A DNA stretch of 64,000 nt from Epilithonimonas sp042695135 (GTDB lineage Bacteria; Bacteroidota; Bacteroidia; Flavobacteriales; Weeksellaceae). Shown in pieces: positions 1 to 7,895 of this stretch (position 1 is its first letter; the number at the start of each line of letters is the position of its first letter). A program made the position numbers and the translations under genes. The stretch covers positions 1,240,001 to 1,304,000 of the forward strand of contig NZ_CP170547.1 of the NCBI RefSeq assembly GCF_042695135.1. The letters run 5' to 3'. Below the pieces are notes generated by a model. The model saw nothing but the letters and a program-made list of their open reading frames with translations. It searched no databases and was not told the origin of the DNA.

Positions 1-1626
1 AAAGCAAAACCGGTTGCTACAAACCTGAATGCCACTGCAGTTACACCTGCTTCCGTTCAGAAAGTCAATCTTCAGAATGACGAGTTAGCTCTGGAATTTT
101 CCAGCGTCGGCGGACAATTGAGCTCTGTGAAACTAAATAAATTCCAGGCATTTGGCGGGAAACCACTTTATCTTTTCAGTAACAATAATACAAGTTATGG
201 TTTCCAGTTTAAGGACAAAACAGGCAAGGTTTTCAACACAAAAGATCTTGTTTTTGCACCAACTGTCGCAGGAAATTCTGTAACCTTGAGTTCAAAAATA
301 GGAACTGCCGTCATTCAATTTGTTTATACACTTAAAGCAAAATATACAGTTGATTTCCAGGTAAAAACACAAGGTTTGGCAACATTGGTAAACGATGGTA
401 AAGCAGATTTTGTTTGGGATTACACGGTAAAAGGCGCAGAAAAAGGAAGATCGCAGGAAGAGACGCACACCGAGTTTTCTTACGCTTTCAACAATTATAA
501 AGATTATGATTACGATGCCCGTTCTGATATGGACGAGCCGGATGAAACACTTAACTGGATCGGAGTAAAGCAACAGTTTTTCTCTGCGGTGATCGAGGCT
601 AAAAACGGATTCACAAAATCAAAAGGAAATCAGGAAGCAATCGCAGAAGGTGAGTTTCTTAAGAAATTTAATTTTGATGGGCAGGTCAATCTTGCAGGAA
701 ATGAACTTAATCAGGATTTTACCTGGTATTTTATGCCTTTAGATATTGATCTTCTTAAATCTTATGATAAAAACTTCGACGAGATTCTTCCATTAGGCTG
801 GTCATTCATAGGATCATTGAACAGATACGTTTTCATCCCGATGTATAATTTGATTTCATCTTGGGGACTTGCAGCAGGCTGGGTTATCTTTTTGATGACG
901 ATCATTATTAAGATCATCCTTTCTCCGGTTATGTTCAAGCAGCACAAACTGAGTGCGATGATGAAGGTGATTCGCCCGGAAATAGACGAAGTGAATGCAA
1001 AATATAAGGATGCAGATCCAATGAAAAAACAACAGGAGACAATGGCTGTTTATAGGAAAGCCGGGGTCAATCAGATGGCGGGTTGTCTGCCTGCGTTGGT
1101 TCAGATTCCACTTTTCTATGCACTTTTCCGTTTCTTCCCGAATATGCTCGATCTTAGAGGCAAGAGTTTTTGGTTTGCGCCGGATCTGACAGCTTATGAC
1201 GATGTGATCCATTGGAGCACTAATATTCCATTATTAGGCAATCACTTGAGTATATTCGCATTAGCTTGTACCGTTGTGATTTTGATCTACACCATTATGA
1301 CTTCCGGAAACATCCAGCAGCCGCAACAGGAAGGAATGCCGAATATGAAAGTATTAATGTACATCTTCCCGGTGACTTTCCTATTCTTCCTGAATAGTTC
1401 TGCATCAGGTCTGTCCTGGTATTATTTCGTATCCAATGCCATCAATATCGTGATTATTCTTGTGATCAAGTATTTCATCCTGGATGAAAAAAAGATCCAC
1501 GCACAGATCCAGGCAAACAAACAGAAGGAACCGAAAAAAGAAGGTACATTCCAGAAAAGAATGAGAGAAATGATGGAGAAGGCACAGGAACAGCAGAAAG
1601 CTCAGACAACAACTAAAAAGAAATAA
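1..1626 (+). CDS. yidC: Membrane protein insertase YidC (5' end outside window)
   Basis: YidC/Oxa1-family insertase that helps membrane proteins enter and fold in the inner membrane, alone or with SecYEG. The reading frame is open from base 1, so about 541 C-terminal residues are visible and the N-terminal signal-anchor lies upstream. The first ~260 visible residues are the periplasmic beta-sandwich domain. The conserved five-helix core follows, with the segment GCLPALVQIPLFYALFR typical of the family and a basic Lys- and Gln-rich tail. The groove helix reads MTIIIKIILSPV, so a Lys occupies the position of the Arg that E. coli YidC uses. A strong hairpin terminator follows directly. An internal TTG at 118 is not a likely start because the coding frame continues upstream. 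Confidence 0.97.
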   Translation, partial: KAKPVATNLNATAVTPASVQKVNLQNDELALEFSSVGGQLSSVKLNKFQAFGGKPLYLFSNNNTSYGFQFKDKTGKVFNTKDLVFAPTVAGNSVTLSSKIGTAVIQFVYTLKAKYTVDFQVKTQGLATLVNDGKADFVWDYTVKGAEKGRSQEETHTEFSYAFNNYKDYDYDARSDMDEPDETLNWIGVKQQFFSAVIEAKNGFTKSKGNQEAIAEGEFLKKFNFDGQVNLAGNELNQDFTWYFMPLDIDLLKSYDKNFDEILPLGWSFIGSLNRYVFIPMYNLISSWGLAAGWVIFLMTIIIKIILSPVMFKQHKLSAMMKVIRPEIDEVNAKYKDADPMKKQQETMAVYRKAGVNQMAGCLPALVQIPLFYALFRFFPNMLDLRGKSFWFAPDLTAYDDVIHWSTNIPLLGNHLSIFALACTVVILIYTIMTSGNIQQPQQEGMPNMKVLMYIFPVTFLFFLNSSASGLSWYYFVSNAINIVIILVIKYFILDEKKIHAQIQANKQKEPKKEGTFQKRMREMMEKAQEQQKAQTTTKKK

Positions 1627-1632
1627 ATTTTT

Positions 1633-1661
1633 AAAGCGGTAATTTTTTTACCGCTTTTTTT
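1633..1661 (+). terminator. Rho-independent terminator of yidC
   Basis: The arms AAAGCGGTAA and TTACCGCTTT enclose a T-rich loop and are followed by a T run, seven bases after the yidC stop codon. Confidence 0.9.
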
Positions 1662-1727
1662 ATGCCTCACCGTATCAGAATTTATATAGAAGAAATTAAG
1701 CTTTGACAAAGTTTTTTAGGAGCTTAA

Positions 1728-1835
1728 TCCTGCTGTCCACTATATCTTTTTTATTTTTTCTTCACGTTTTGTGATTATGAGTGGAGTCTAGTACAAAAAA
1801 ATAAAAAAGGATGCCGTTCCCATCAGGGCTAGGGA
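1728..1835. repeat. Hairpin element with AT-rich 14-bp stem (family C)
   Basis: Perfect 14-bp inverted repeat at 1746-1759 and 1796-1809 (CTTTTTTATTTTTT and its complement), separated by 36 bases. GC-richer flanks follow: CTGCTGTCCACTATAT on the left and GATGCCGTTCCCATCAGGGC on the right. The architecture (GC-rich flank, poly-T/poly-A stem, variable loop, GC-rich flank ending near CAGGGC) resembles the two elements at 14643 and 61749, but the sequence differs. It is probably a dispersed non-coding repeat, with function unknown. Confidence 0.6.
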
Positions 1836-2082
1836 TTTCGTTGGAGATTCAACATTTTTTATCCTAATTCGGTTTCCGAAACTTTTATTAGCAAAGAAAA
1901 TTTCCGAAATTTGAAAACATTATTTACTGTAAATCTTTGATGAGTTTTACGCCTTTGTGAAACTTATAATATTTTCAATTTAATCCAAAACCTTTGAGGA
2001 CTTTGTGTTCAGATTTTAATATTACAACAAGAAAATTTCCGAAATTTACAGCCATCAATCTCGAATTTAAACCCCCAAAACT
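1836..2082. other. Non-coding gap with a 17-bp direct repeat
   Basis: No convincing gene in the gap between the hairpin element and the TTG start at 2083. The sequence GAAAATTTCCGAAATTT occurs twice, at 1896-1912 and 2031-2047. No clear -7 box was found for the downstream gene. Confidence 0.5.
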
Positions 2083-2745
2083 TTGAATCCAAATTCCACT
2101 TTTGACTATATTAAACAATTCCTCACAGACGAACGCCTTCAGAAAATAGAACATTATGCTCAGGAAAGTTCGGACTTCGTACTACCTGTGATGGAAGATA
2201 TTTACCAATTCCGAAATGCGGCTGCAATTGTTAGAAGTGTTGAAGCCTGCGGTTTTCACAAAGTGGTTGCGATGGAAAAAGAAAATTTCTTCGAACCAAA
2301 TCTAAAAGTCACAAAAGGAGCAGACACCTGGGTCGAGGTCGAAAAAATGCCCAGAACGATAGAATCTTTAAAGAATATAAAAAATAGAGGTTATAAAATA
2401 GTAGCAGTTTCCGCCGAAAATAATGCGAAGATGCTGCCCGATTACAAAATCGAAGAACCGTTGGCTTTGGTTTTCGGGACAGAGTGGGAAGGAACAACTG
2501 ATGAACTTCTGGACTTCGCCGACGAGACTTTGGCAATCCCAATGTTTGGATTTACAAAAAGCTTCAATGTCTCCGTGGCAGCAGCGATCTGTATGTACGA
2601 ACTCAAGCAAAAACTCCTAAAATCTAATATTGATTATAAATTATCCGAAGAGAAACTTCTTCAGTTAAAGATCCGTTGGGCAGTCAGCTCCATAAAAAGT
2701 GGGAAGGAAATTTTGGAAAAATATGAGAAAGAGAATAATATTTAA
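2083..2745 (+). CDS. TrmH-family (SpoU) RNA 2'-O-methyltransferase
   Basis: SPOUT-class SAM-dependent methyltransferase, probably methylating a ribose 2'-OH in tRNA (TrmH, G18) or rRNA. All three SpoU motifs are present in the 220 residues: NAAAIVRSVEACGF (motif 1, with the catalytic-type Arg) near residue 46, ALVFGTEWEGTTDE (motif 2) near 128, and IPMFGFTKSFNVSVAAA (motif 3) near 157. The start is TTG: the in-frame stop at 2068-2070 leaves no ATG upstream, and starting later would remove the N-terminal helix (FDYIKQFLTDERL) usual in the family. The gene stands alone between a repeat region and a small barrel-like gene. Family assignment is firm; the exact RNA target is inferred. Confidence 0.9.
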   Translation: MNPNSTFDYIKQFLTDERLQKIEHYAQESSDFVLPVMEDIYQFRNAAAIVRSVEACGFHKVVAMEKENFFEPNLKVTKGADTWVEVEKMPRTIESLKNIKNRGYKIVAVSAENNAKMLPDYKIEEPLALVFGTEWEGTTDELLDFADETLAIPMFGFTKSFNVSVAAAICMYELKQKLLKSNIDYKLSEEKLLQLKIRWAVSSIKSGKEILEKYEKENNI

Positions 2746-2750
2746 TTGAA

Positions 2751-2780
2751 TTATTCGTAATAATATAAATCTACGAATAA
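2751..2780. promoter_or_regulatory. 9-bp inverted repeat abutting a start codon
   Basis: TTATTCGTA at 2751-2759 and TACGAATAA at 2772-2780 are perfect complements. The second arm ends at the base before the ATG at 2781. It could be an operator or an mRNA hairpin hiding the start; function is not shown. Confidence 0.4.
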
Positions 2781-3293
2781 ATGATTATTAGATATCTATA
2801 TTTTACTTTTCTGCTATTTACAATCAATATTTATTCGCAGTCAGCTAAACTAGGCAAAAAATATCCTGCATTTTTTGTAGGCTATCAGTTTGCACCAGAA
2901 GCAAGAGATAATACGGAAACCTGGAGATCTTCCCAAATGCATGTTATTGAATTTGCATACGGAAAAGTTAAAGATAACGAAACCAGACACGGAGAATCTT
3001 CCGCATATTATGCAGGGATGGATTTGATTTTCAATTATAAAAATTCAATTTTGATTTCTCCTAAGATAGGTGCTAATGTCAGCGGAGGCGCATTGGTCTT
3101 GGGTGCAGAACTGCAGATTCAGACGGATTTTGATAAAGTTGTTCCAAGAGCTATGCCCTATGTAGGAATTGGTGGTTTGGGCAGAAAATTATTTTTAGGA
3201 TATAATTTCAGATTATTACGAATAGAATCTCTCCCTGTAAACACCCTTAATGTTGGTTTGACAATATCACTATTTAAAAATAAGAAAACTTAA
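2781..3293 (+). CDS. Small exported protein of unknown function, barrel-like
   Basis: 170 residues, not recognised as a named family. An N-terminal signal peptide of about 20 residues (hydrophobic run ending near IYSQSA) shows export. The mature part is rich in Gly and aromatic residues with alternating hydrophobic pattern (for example ILISPKIGANVSGGALVLG and YVGIGGLGRKLFLGYNF). It ends in short strands (NTLNVGLTISLF), as in small outer-membrane beta-barrels. It lies 35 bases after the methyltransferase and may be co-transcribed. A 9-bp inverted repeat touches the start codon. The barrel assignment is inference from composition. Confidence 0.6.
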   Translation: MIIRYLYFTFLLFTINIYSQSAKLGKKYPAFFVGYQFAPEARDNTETWRSSQMHVIEFAYGKVKDNETRHGESSAYYAGMDLIFNYKNSILISPKIGANVSGGALVLGAELQIQTDFDKVVPRAMPYVGIGGLGRKLFLGYNFRLLRIESLPVNTLNVGLTISLFKNKKT

Positions 3294-3311
3294 TTCTATT
3301 CGGAAATTTCG

Positions 3312-4430
3312 CTAAAATAACCCACAAACCAATTCCCCAATCTTCGGAGCCAGCGCAACACCCATTCCGGAAAGTCTCACGGCGCAGAACTGTCTTTCGG
3401 AAAGTTGTTTCACAATTGGTGTTTTCTCATTTCCCATTGCCATAATTCCGGACCAGCGTATTGCAATTTTGAAGTCTTGATTTGGTAAAATTACTTCTTT
3501 GAGGAATTTTTCTAAATGATTTTGCAGAAATTCCGTCGTGCCAAAATCTGTCGTTTCTTCAGTTTCGAAATCCTGATTTCTTGCGCCACCGAGAAGAATT
3601 CGATTTCCCAGATTTCTGAAATAATAGAAACCTTCATCATAATGGAAAGTTCCTTTCAGTTTCAGATTTTCAATTGGTTCTGTGAGAATAATTTGTCCTC
3701 TTGCCGGGATTATTTCTTCTGATTTTAAGAATTTTGAACTGAAAGCATTGGTGCAAAAAATTACTTTTTCTGATTTTAGAATAAGATTGTCTTCAATTTT
3801 AATTTCGACCTCATTTTCAGTCTCTGACACGGATCCGACTTCGGTTCCGCAAAGAAACTCGACTTTCAGTTCGTGGCATTTTTCTACAAGTTTACTCAAT
3901 AATTTCCCGGAATGCAGACTTCCTTCACAAAGATTCTCAACCAAAAATTCCGATTTTCCCAATCCGAATTCTTCGATTTTTTCGTTCGCAATCTTGAACG
4001 TTTCTTCGGCTTTTGTGATGGGAAAAAGATATTGATTAACTTCTTTTATTTGCTGTAAAGCATTTTCATCATTCAAGATTTCGTAGCCACCACAAAGTTC
4101 AAAATCAATTTCATTAGCTGGAAAATATTGCTGAATTTCCTGCAAACCTTCAAAACGCATTTTGACCAAATCCAAAGTTTTCTCCCAACCCATTTTTTCG
4201 GAATCAGAAATGATTTCTGTCAAACTTCCAAAACATGCAAAACCCGCATTCCTGGTAGAAGCACCAGTCGGAATCGGATTTCTTTCAATAATTAAAACTG
4301 ATTTTTCCGGAAATTTTTCTTTAATAAAAACAGCTGTCCAAAGTCCGGTAAATCCCGAACCGATGATGAGAATGTCACGTTTTCTGTAAAAAGTTTCGAG
4401 TTCCCAAATGCTTGGCTGAATGTTTTTCAT
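3312..4430 (-). CDS. FAD-dependent oxidoreductase (DAO family)
   Basis: Flavoprotein amine/amino-acid oxidase-type enzyme of 372 residues. The N-terminal Rossmann fingerprint IIGSGFTGLWTAVFI (about residues 22-36) is followed by the acidic strand end IIERN and GASTRNAGFACFGS, the FAD-contacting loop of the DAO fold. The C-terminal part has GGARNQDFETEE and AIRWSGIMAMGNEKTP, typical of the second FAD-binding region, and ends with LSGMGVALAPKIGE. The substrate cannot be told. It lies 19 bases downstream of rsmE on the same strand, so the two may share a transcript. Confidence 0.85.
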   Translation of the reverse strand: MKNIQPSIWELETFYRKRDILIIGSGFTGLWTAVFIKEKFPEKSVLIIERNPIPTGASTRNAGFACFGSLTEIISDSEKMGWEKTLDLVKMRFEGLQEIQQYFPANEIDFELCGGYEILNDENALQQIKEVNQYLFPITKAEETFKIANEKIEEFGLGKSEFLVENLCEGSLHSGKLLSKLVEKCHELKVEFLCGTEVGSVSETENEVEIKIEDNLILKSEKVIFCTNAFSSKFLKSEEIIPARGQIILTEPIENLKLKGTFHYDEGFYYFRNLGNRILLGGARNQDFETEETTDFGTTEFLQNHLEKFLKEVILPNQDFKIAIRWSGIMAMGNEKTPIVKQLSERQFCAVRLSGMGVALAPKIGELVCGLF

Positions 4431-4449
4431 TTGGGAAATTTAGTAAAAT

Positions 4450-5220
4450 TTAGAACATCTTATCGTAGTTCCAGGCGGCGACAAAGATTCCGGCAGTTTC
4501 TGTTCTTAATCTTTGGTTGCCAAGCGAAACTGCTTTGATGCCTTTCTCTGCCAAAAGCTGAATTTCCTTATCAGAAAAATCGCCTTCCGGACCAATTAGG
4601 AATGTGTAATTTGAGAAAGTCTTCACTTCGACAGGCTCAGTATGGGCTTCACTCAGACTGACAGCGCTAGAGTTGTCACCCTGAGCGGAGTCGAAGGGTA
4701 GAAGCGCATTTAAATTAATTCTTTCCAGATTCTCATTACAGTGCGCAACAAAAGTAGTTTTCGGATCGAGGGTTTTCATAAACTCTGAAAACTTCTGCAG
4801 CTCATTGATCTTTGGAAAGTGAGAACGCAGGCTTTGCTTGGAAGCAGAAATTGCTTGCTTTCTCAACTTATCGATGCTGATATTCTTTCTTTCGGTTTGC
4901 TCTGTCAAAATAAAACTGATCTCGGAAATTCCCATTTCTACAGCTTTTTCAACAAAGAATTCTATGCGATCTATATTTTTTGTCGGCGCAATGGCGATGT
5001 GAAGTTTCGGTGAAAAATCAGGAAGTTCTTTTTTGACTTCAGAAACTTTGAGCGTGACTTTTTTTCCTTCAAAAACAAGAGTTCCTTTGGCGAGATTCCC
5101 GTTTCCGTCGGTTAGGTATATTTCTTCACCTTCGCGCATTCTAAGAACTTTTACGATGTGCTGCTGCTCATCTGTGTCTATTAAAATTTCGGGAAAAATC
5201 TGTCCGAAGAAAAGTTTCAT
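4450..5220 (-). CDS. rsmE: 16S rRNA m3U1498 methyltransferase RsmE, with in-frame repeat insertion
   Basis: SPOUT methyltransferase that makes 3-methyluridine at 16S position 1498 in the 30S subunit. An N-terminal PUA-like domain (residues 1-70) precedes the SPOUT domain with LHIAIAPTKNIDRIEFFVEK, the SAM-binding LIGPEGDFS (208-216) and the C-terminal LGNQRLRTETA. The protein is 256 residues, somewhat longer than I expect for the family. The excess is a block at residues 174-200 (FDSAQGDNSS...SEAHTEPVEV) encoded by a palindromic repeat at 4622-4700. The block sits between the strand TTFVAHCNE and the SAM loop, so it probably forms a surface loop, and the frame stays open. It is followed by the FAD oxidoreductase and preceded by a DUF808 gene five bases away. 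Confidence 0.95.
   Translation of the reverse strand: MKLFFGQIFPEILIDTDEQQHIVKVLRMREGEEIYLTDGNGNLAKGTLVFEGKKVTLKVSEVKKELPDFSPKLHIAIAPTKNIDRIEFFVEKAVEMGISEISFILTEQTERKNISIDKLRKQAISASKQSLRSHFPKINELQKFSEFMKTLDPKTTFVAHCNENLERINLNALLPFDSAQGDNSSAVSLSEAHTEPVEVKTFSNYTFLIGPEGDFSDKEIQLLAEKGIKAVSLGNQRLRTETAGIFVAAWNYDKMF
4622..4700. repeat. REP-like nested palindrome inside rsmE
   Basis: Nested inverted repeat: outer arms CTTCGAC (4626-4632) and GTCGAAG (4690-4696), next GCTCAG (4635-4640) and CTGAGC (4681-4686). An alternative inner pairing is CTCAGACTGACA (4652-4663) with TGTCACCCTGAG (4674-4685), two mismatches. On the coding strand it is read as FDSAQGDN through TEPVEV. I recall this peptide pattern from other flavobacterial proteins interrupted by the same dispersed repeat. 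No second copy was seen in this window. Confidence 0.75.
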
Positions 5221-5225
5221 TTTAA

Positions 5226-6107
5226 TTATTTTTTAACTAGAGAAATTAATTTTTTACCAATCGTCATTACCAAAACAGCAACTGATCCAAAAACAACACC
5301 CAATCCAAATTCTGCAATGGTAGGCGAAATATTTTCGGGAATCAAGTGGTGAATATAATCAATATTGTGAAGGAAAATCCCACCTGATACCAATAGTAAT
5401 GCAATAGTTCCGACAACACCAAGAATTTTTATAACAATTGGCAAAGCCTTGATCAAAAACTGTCCAAGTCCGGAGAAAAAACCTTTGTTATTAGCTTTTC
5501 TCATCAGAAAAAAACCGGCGTCGTCCATTCTTACAATTAACGCTACAATCCCGTAAACGCCTACTGTTGCGATAAAAGCGACAATGGTAACCACAATAAT
5601 CTGTGTCAAAAGAGGATGTTGCTTTTCTATAACTGTTCCCAGCGCGATAATCACGATCTCCAGAGAAAGAATAAAATCTGTCTTAATGGCAGAACTGATT
5701 TTTGATTTTTCCGAGTTGACTTCTTCTTCTTCAAGTGTGCTTTCCGCGATCACTTCTTCACTCGTTTTGTCCCTATGGAAAAGGAATTCGACAATCTTTT
5801 CCATCCCTTCGTAAGCAAGATAAACTCCTCCTAAAACTAAAATCACTTTAATAGCTTCCGGAAAAAAATAATTGAGCAGAAATATAATAGGAAGAATGAT
5901 GAGCTTGTTGATAAAAGAACCTTTGGTAATAGCCCAAAGCACGGGTAATTCGCGTGAAGAAAGGAATCCGGTTGCTTTTTCAGCATTTACGGCAAGATCG
6001 TCGCCAAGGATTCCGGCTGTTTTTTTAGTTGCCAATTTGCTGGTTACCGCAATGTCGTCCATCAAAGCACCAATATCATCTAAGATTGCGAAGAATCCTG
6101 AAGCCAT
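5226..6107 (-). CDS. DUF808 family inner-membrane protein (YedI-like)
   Basis: 293-residue polytopic membrane protein of the DUF808/YedI family, function unknown. The family N-terminus is clear: GFFAILDDIGALMDDIAV, then KKTAGILGDDLAVNAEKA. Hydrophobic segments are visible at about 75-110 (INKLIILPIIFLLNYFFP and IKVILVLGGVYLAYEG), 145-160, 168-192, 215-245 and near the C-terminus (GLGVVFGSVAVLVMTIG). A charged Glu-rich loop (STLEEEEVNSEKSK) separates the halves. It ends five bases before the rsmE start, so rsmE is probably translated from the same transcript. Confidence 0.88.
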   Translation of the reverse strand: MASGFFAILDDIGALMDDIAVTSKLATKKTAGILGDDLAVNAEKATGFLSSRELPVLWAITKGSFINKLIILPIIFLLNYFFPEAIKVILVLGGVYLAYEGMEKIVEFLFHRDKTSEEVIAESTLEEEEVNSEKSKISSAIKTDFILSLEIVIIALGTVIEKQHPLLTQIIVVTIVAFIATVGVYGIVALIVRMDDAGFFLMRKANNKGFFSGLGQFLIKALPIVIKILGVVGTIALLLVSGGIFLHNIDYIHHLIPENISPTIAEFGLGVVFGSVAVLVMTIGKKLISLVKK

Positions 6108-6210
6108 AACTTTTTATTTTGGTGTAAAAATAGGGATTTTATCGTTTAAAATTAAAGGGTTGAGGTTGTATCAACTCAGTTTTGCCTTGTGAAGGTTATT
6201 TATTATATCT

Positions 6211-6615
6211 TTAAAATGCGATTTCATTTTCACTGATGAAGGCAACGCCGGTTTTCAGAGTGGTGTAAATATCAGCATCGCAATCTCGCAAAGAACACAT
6301 ATAAACTTCTTCTTTCCAACTATTATTGATAAAAATTAAATTCAGATATTCCTGTTTTCTCAAGTTGTTTTTAATCGACAGATAATCGCCTTCTTTGGGT
6401 TCGTAAGAGAAACTGAAAACATTTTCAGAATTGATTTTTTCTATAATTTCTTCTTTGATATTTTGAATATAGCCGGTTTCAGAACTTGTCAGTTCATAAT
6501 CGTCAGATTCTTCCGGATTTTCATTCTTTCCCGTGATCGTTTCTAAAATCCAGTAATATTTTGAATTCTTTTTGGAATGTGTTCCGAGTTGTTTTTCTTC
6601 TAATAATATTTTCAT
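6211..6615 (-). CDS. Conserved-looking cytoplasmic protein of unknown function
   Basis: 134 residues, no family recognised. There is no signal peptide or membrane segment. It is acidic (runs such as ENPEESDDYELTSSE) with Lys-rich patches and alternating strand-like stretches (YLNLIFINNSW, EVYMCSLRD). The gene is flanked by about 100-base gaps on each side and has ordinary codon use for the window. Its protein-like composition and clean start suggest a real gene, but no role can be given. Confidence 0.55.
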   Translation of the reverse strand: MKILLEEKQLGTHSKKNSKYYWILETITGKNENPEESDDYELTSSETGYIQNIKEEIIEKINSENVFSFSYEPKEGDYLSIKNNLRKQEYLNLIFINNSWKEEVYMCSLRDCDADIYTTLKTGVAFISENEIAF

Positions 6616-6693
6616 AGATTTTATTTGACTTTAGCTATTTAAGCTGGTACGAGCGTCTGGCTCGTGTTGTTTTGTGATTGCGACAAAGTAAAG

Positions 6694-7851
6694 TTATTGA
6701 ATTTTACTTTTAGCTTTTTCTATAAATTCATCGATTGAATCTATAGTTTTATCCATTTCCTTCGTTTTTAAAAAAAGTTCTAAAGCTTTTTCAAAGTTTC
6801 CCTTTTCTAAATTATATATTCCTAAATTTTTAAAAGCATCCGCATTTTCTGGATTTAGTTTAAGAGAATTCTCAATATCTTCTAATCCGTTTTCAAAATC
6901 CTTAATCTTTATTTTAGCTAAACCACGATTATTATACGAATATGAAAAGTCTTTATCAATCATAATGGCTTTATCGAAATTTGGAATTGATTTTTCGTAT
7001 TGTTCAAGCAGGATTAAAGTGTGTCCTATATTATTTAATGCGAATTTGTTGTTTGGATTTAATTTTAATGATTCCTTATACAGTTCCAAAGATTCTTGAA
7101 GTTGTCCAGTATTAGTGTAAGTTAATCCAATATTTGAAAAGTCGTCGGAGTTTAGTTTATGATTATTTCTAAATTTTTCTGAAATCTCTTTTGCCTTAAT
7201 AAAGTCTTTGCTTTGAATACTTGAATAAATTGTCATTCTGTAAACATTGGGATCTTTGCTTTTGGTTAGTAAATTTTCAAAGATTTCGAATGCTTCGTGA
7301 TATTTTTTTTCATTATATAATTCAAGTCCATTGAAATATTCTGTTGGTAATTTTTTTAATTTAAATAGACTGATAAGTCTTTTTCCATCATTTGTTGTCG
7401 TTTTCCCACTGAAAAGCTGAATGGATTTTTTAGAAGGGATAGTGTTTGTTAATAAATCTATTAAAGATGAAATTAAAAGTAAAGTAAAAAAAAATTCCCA
7501 GCGATTAGTTTTTAAAATAATTAAATAAGAAATTGCTGCTACCAAAAGTGATATTAATGGACCTGCCAGCACATACCATATCTGATTAGTAATAGAAACT
7601 GTTTTTTCTTCCATAACACATAACCCGTGTCCCCATTTAAATGGGTTTTTATAAAAATAGAATTCAATTTTTTTAATGGTAATTCTGACGCTTTTTTCTT
7701 TATTTCCAAATGAACCTATAAACACAAAAACTTTTTTCCGAGTGATAAACCAACCAGTTATAGCATGTCCCATCTCATGACAGAAAACTGTTATAGGTCT
7801 TATTAACAATAATAAAAAAAGAATAAAGGGGATAGGAATATTGTAGATCAT
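6694..7851 (-). CDS. M50-like membrane metalloprotease fused to TPR repeats
   Basis: 385 residues in two parts. The N-terminal part is membrane-embedded: hydrophobic helix at 5-23, then FCHEMGHAITGWF with the zinc motif HEMGH at residues 25-29. Further hydrophobic segments follow (IWYVLAGPLISLLVAAISYLI near 95-115, and FFTLLLISSLIDLL). The position and spacing resemble site-2-protease-like M50 enzymes of the 'FtsH-less' zinc peptidase type. The C-terminal half (about 170-385) consists of TPR units with the usual pattern (ALNNIGHTLILLEQYEKSI, NADAFKNLGIYNLEKGNFEKA). The TPRs probably bind partners in the cytoplasm. The second metal-ligand motif of M50 is not obvious, so activity is inferred. 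Confidence 0.7.
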   Translation of the reverse strand: MIYNIPIPFILFLLLLIRPITVFCHEMGHAITGWFITRKKVFVFIGSFGNKEKSVRITIKKIEFYFYKNPFKWGHGLCVMEEKTVSITNQIWYVLAGPLISLLVAAISYLIILKTNRWEFFFTLLLISSLIDLLTNTIPSKKSIQLFSGKTTTNDGKRLISLFKLKKLPTEYFNGLELYNEKKYHEAFEIFENLLTKSKDPNVYRMTIYSSIQSKDFIKAKEISEKFRNNHKLNSDDFSNIGLTYTNTGQLQESLELYKESLKLNPNNKFALNNIGHTLILLEQYEKSIPNFDKAIMIDKDFSYSYNNRGLAKIKIKDFENGLEDIENSLKLNPENADAFKNLGIYNLEKGNFEKALELFLKTKEMDKTIDSIDEFIEKAKSKIQ

Positions 7852-7895
7852 ACTTAATCAATAAGTGTCTTAGATTAGTATTGACATTGAATAAT

